From: Aedes albopictus
Taxonomy: Eukaryota; Arthropoda; Insecta; Diptera; Culicidae
Direction: 5' to 3'
DNA length: 64,000 nucleotides
Assembly (NCBI RefSeq): GCF_035046485.1
Contig: NC_085137.1
Location: 45,253,155 to 45,317,154, forward strand
The notes under the pieces are model-generated. The model had not been told where the DNA came from and made no database searches. It worked only from the letters and a program-made list of their open reading frames with translations. Shown in pieces: positions 63,351-64,000 of the stretch (the stretch's first letter is position 1; each line of letters opens with the position of its first letter). Both the position numbers and the translations under genes were made by a program.

Positions 63351-64000
63351 AGGAAGAGAGGAAACTCGCAGGGTCACAGAAGCTCATAACGCACTTTGGT
63401 CGGCTATTCGCTAGAATCGTATTTTTGGATCTCATGATTCAGAATATGTGTGATTTAAAATAATCCATCTTGAGTTTTTTTTCCCATACATTTCAGTATG
63501 ACCCATAAAAAAATGCGACAGTTTTCAAAGTCATCGTTCCCCTACTTCGAACTGATTAACCTCGCATGTATCTATTGGATAGTATAGTAGAGCCACTAGT
63601 CTTATAATGGCAAAGGAACATAGACTGATTCCATGCAAATACCTTCGGAAATATAACGTTGAACATATGGATGTCGAAATCGTCCACGCGCCAGAGGCCG
63701 TTTTTTAAGGATATAATTTTCTTTCAATTGCTTTCAATCACATTCAATCAAATTTTATTTTCAAAATAGCATAAAGGATAAGGTCTTCAGGAGTTGGTTG
63801 GTTCGTCGGACAAGCACGAAAAAAATATTAACTTATAAATTAAGAGACATTTTGTGAAAATTGAATTATTTGAGTGACAAATGATAATTTTTAGAAAATA
63901 TTATGTTTTAAGCATGAAATTGTTTTTAAGTACATAGTATTTGTACCTATCATAAAGGTAGGTATATATGCCTTCATCGACAAAAAAATGTTTTGAAAAA
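63351..64000. other. Right-edge intergenic DNA
   Basis: Nothing recognisable in the last 650 bp. Confidence 0.4.

Overview
The window looks like repeat-rich nuclear DNA of a culicine mosquito, most likely Aedes. The evidence is AT-rich intergenic DNA crowded with nested MITEs, foldback elements, RTE-like and R1-like non-LTR retrotransposons, tRNA-like repeats and degenerate 'ggaattcctg' filler, with very few host exons. The species is an inference; nothing here proves it.

Two host genes are supportable. At 1519-2416 (minus) lie the first two coding exons of a PHAX-type snRNA export adaptor; the gene runs off the left edge, with a joining intron of 191 bp and a downstream donor at 1518. At 48066-48446 (minus) is a complete chemosensory protein (CSP/OS-D) coding exon with the four-cysteine signature. 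It has a splice acceptor just upstream of the ATG and a credible non-coding first exon with TATA box and initiator about 9.2 kb away (57681-57832). The intron is packed with transposons.

The most striking region is 11.3-35.0 kb. Three diverged copies of an R1-like non-LTR retrotransposon, all on the plus strand, are separated and bounded by microsatellite DNA: (CAGA)n of 954 bp, (CAGA)n of 3.2 kb, a composite (GGCAGACA)n of 0.27 kb, and (CAGA)n of 2.1 kb. Copies 1 and 3 end in poly(A) joined directly to CAGA repeats; all 5' ends begin directly in the repeat. This suggests an element that targets, or carries, the (CAGA)n microsatellite, by analogy with Waldo-type R1-clade elements. Copy 1 is 5' truncated within ORF1, copy 2 within ORF2. 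Copy 3 has a 5' UTR, ORF1 with zinc knuckles, and ORF2 with endonuclease and reverse transcriptase. Its ORF1 is split by a 3,666-bp insertion with 29-bp terminal inverted repeats and a 9-bp target duplication. The 3' UTRs carry ~187-bp tandem repeats and a set of small hairpins whose stems change in a compensated way between repeats and between copies. These look like selected RNA structures and are the best candidate for something undescribed.

The rest is accessory DNA. The left side (3-11 kb) has TA-flanked MITEs, a 1.24-kb hAT-like element with 8-bp target duplication, and a 1.7-kb Tc1-like foldback interrupted by a retroposon with a 24-bp target duplication. The right side (35-64 kb) has further TA-flanked foldbacks, three RTE-like fragments on the minus strand, 152-bp tandem repeats, an inverted pair of tRNA-like genes around two TTAA-flanked elements, and a long tract of degenerate filler at the right end.
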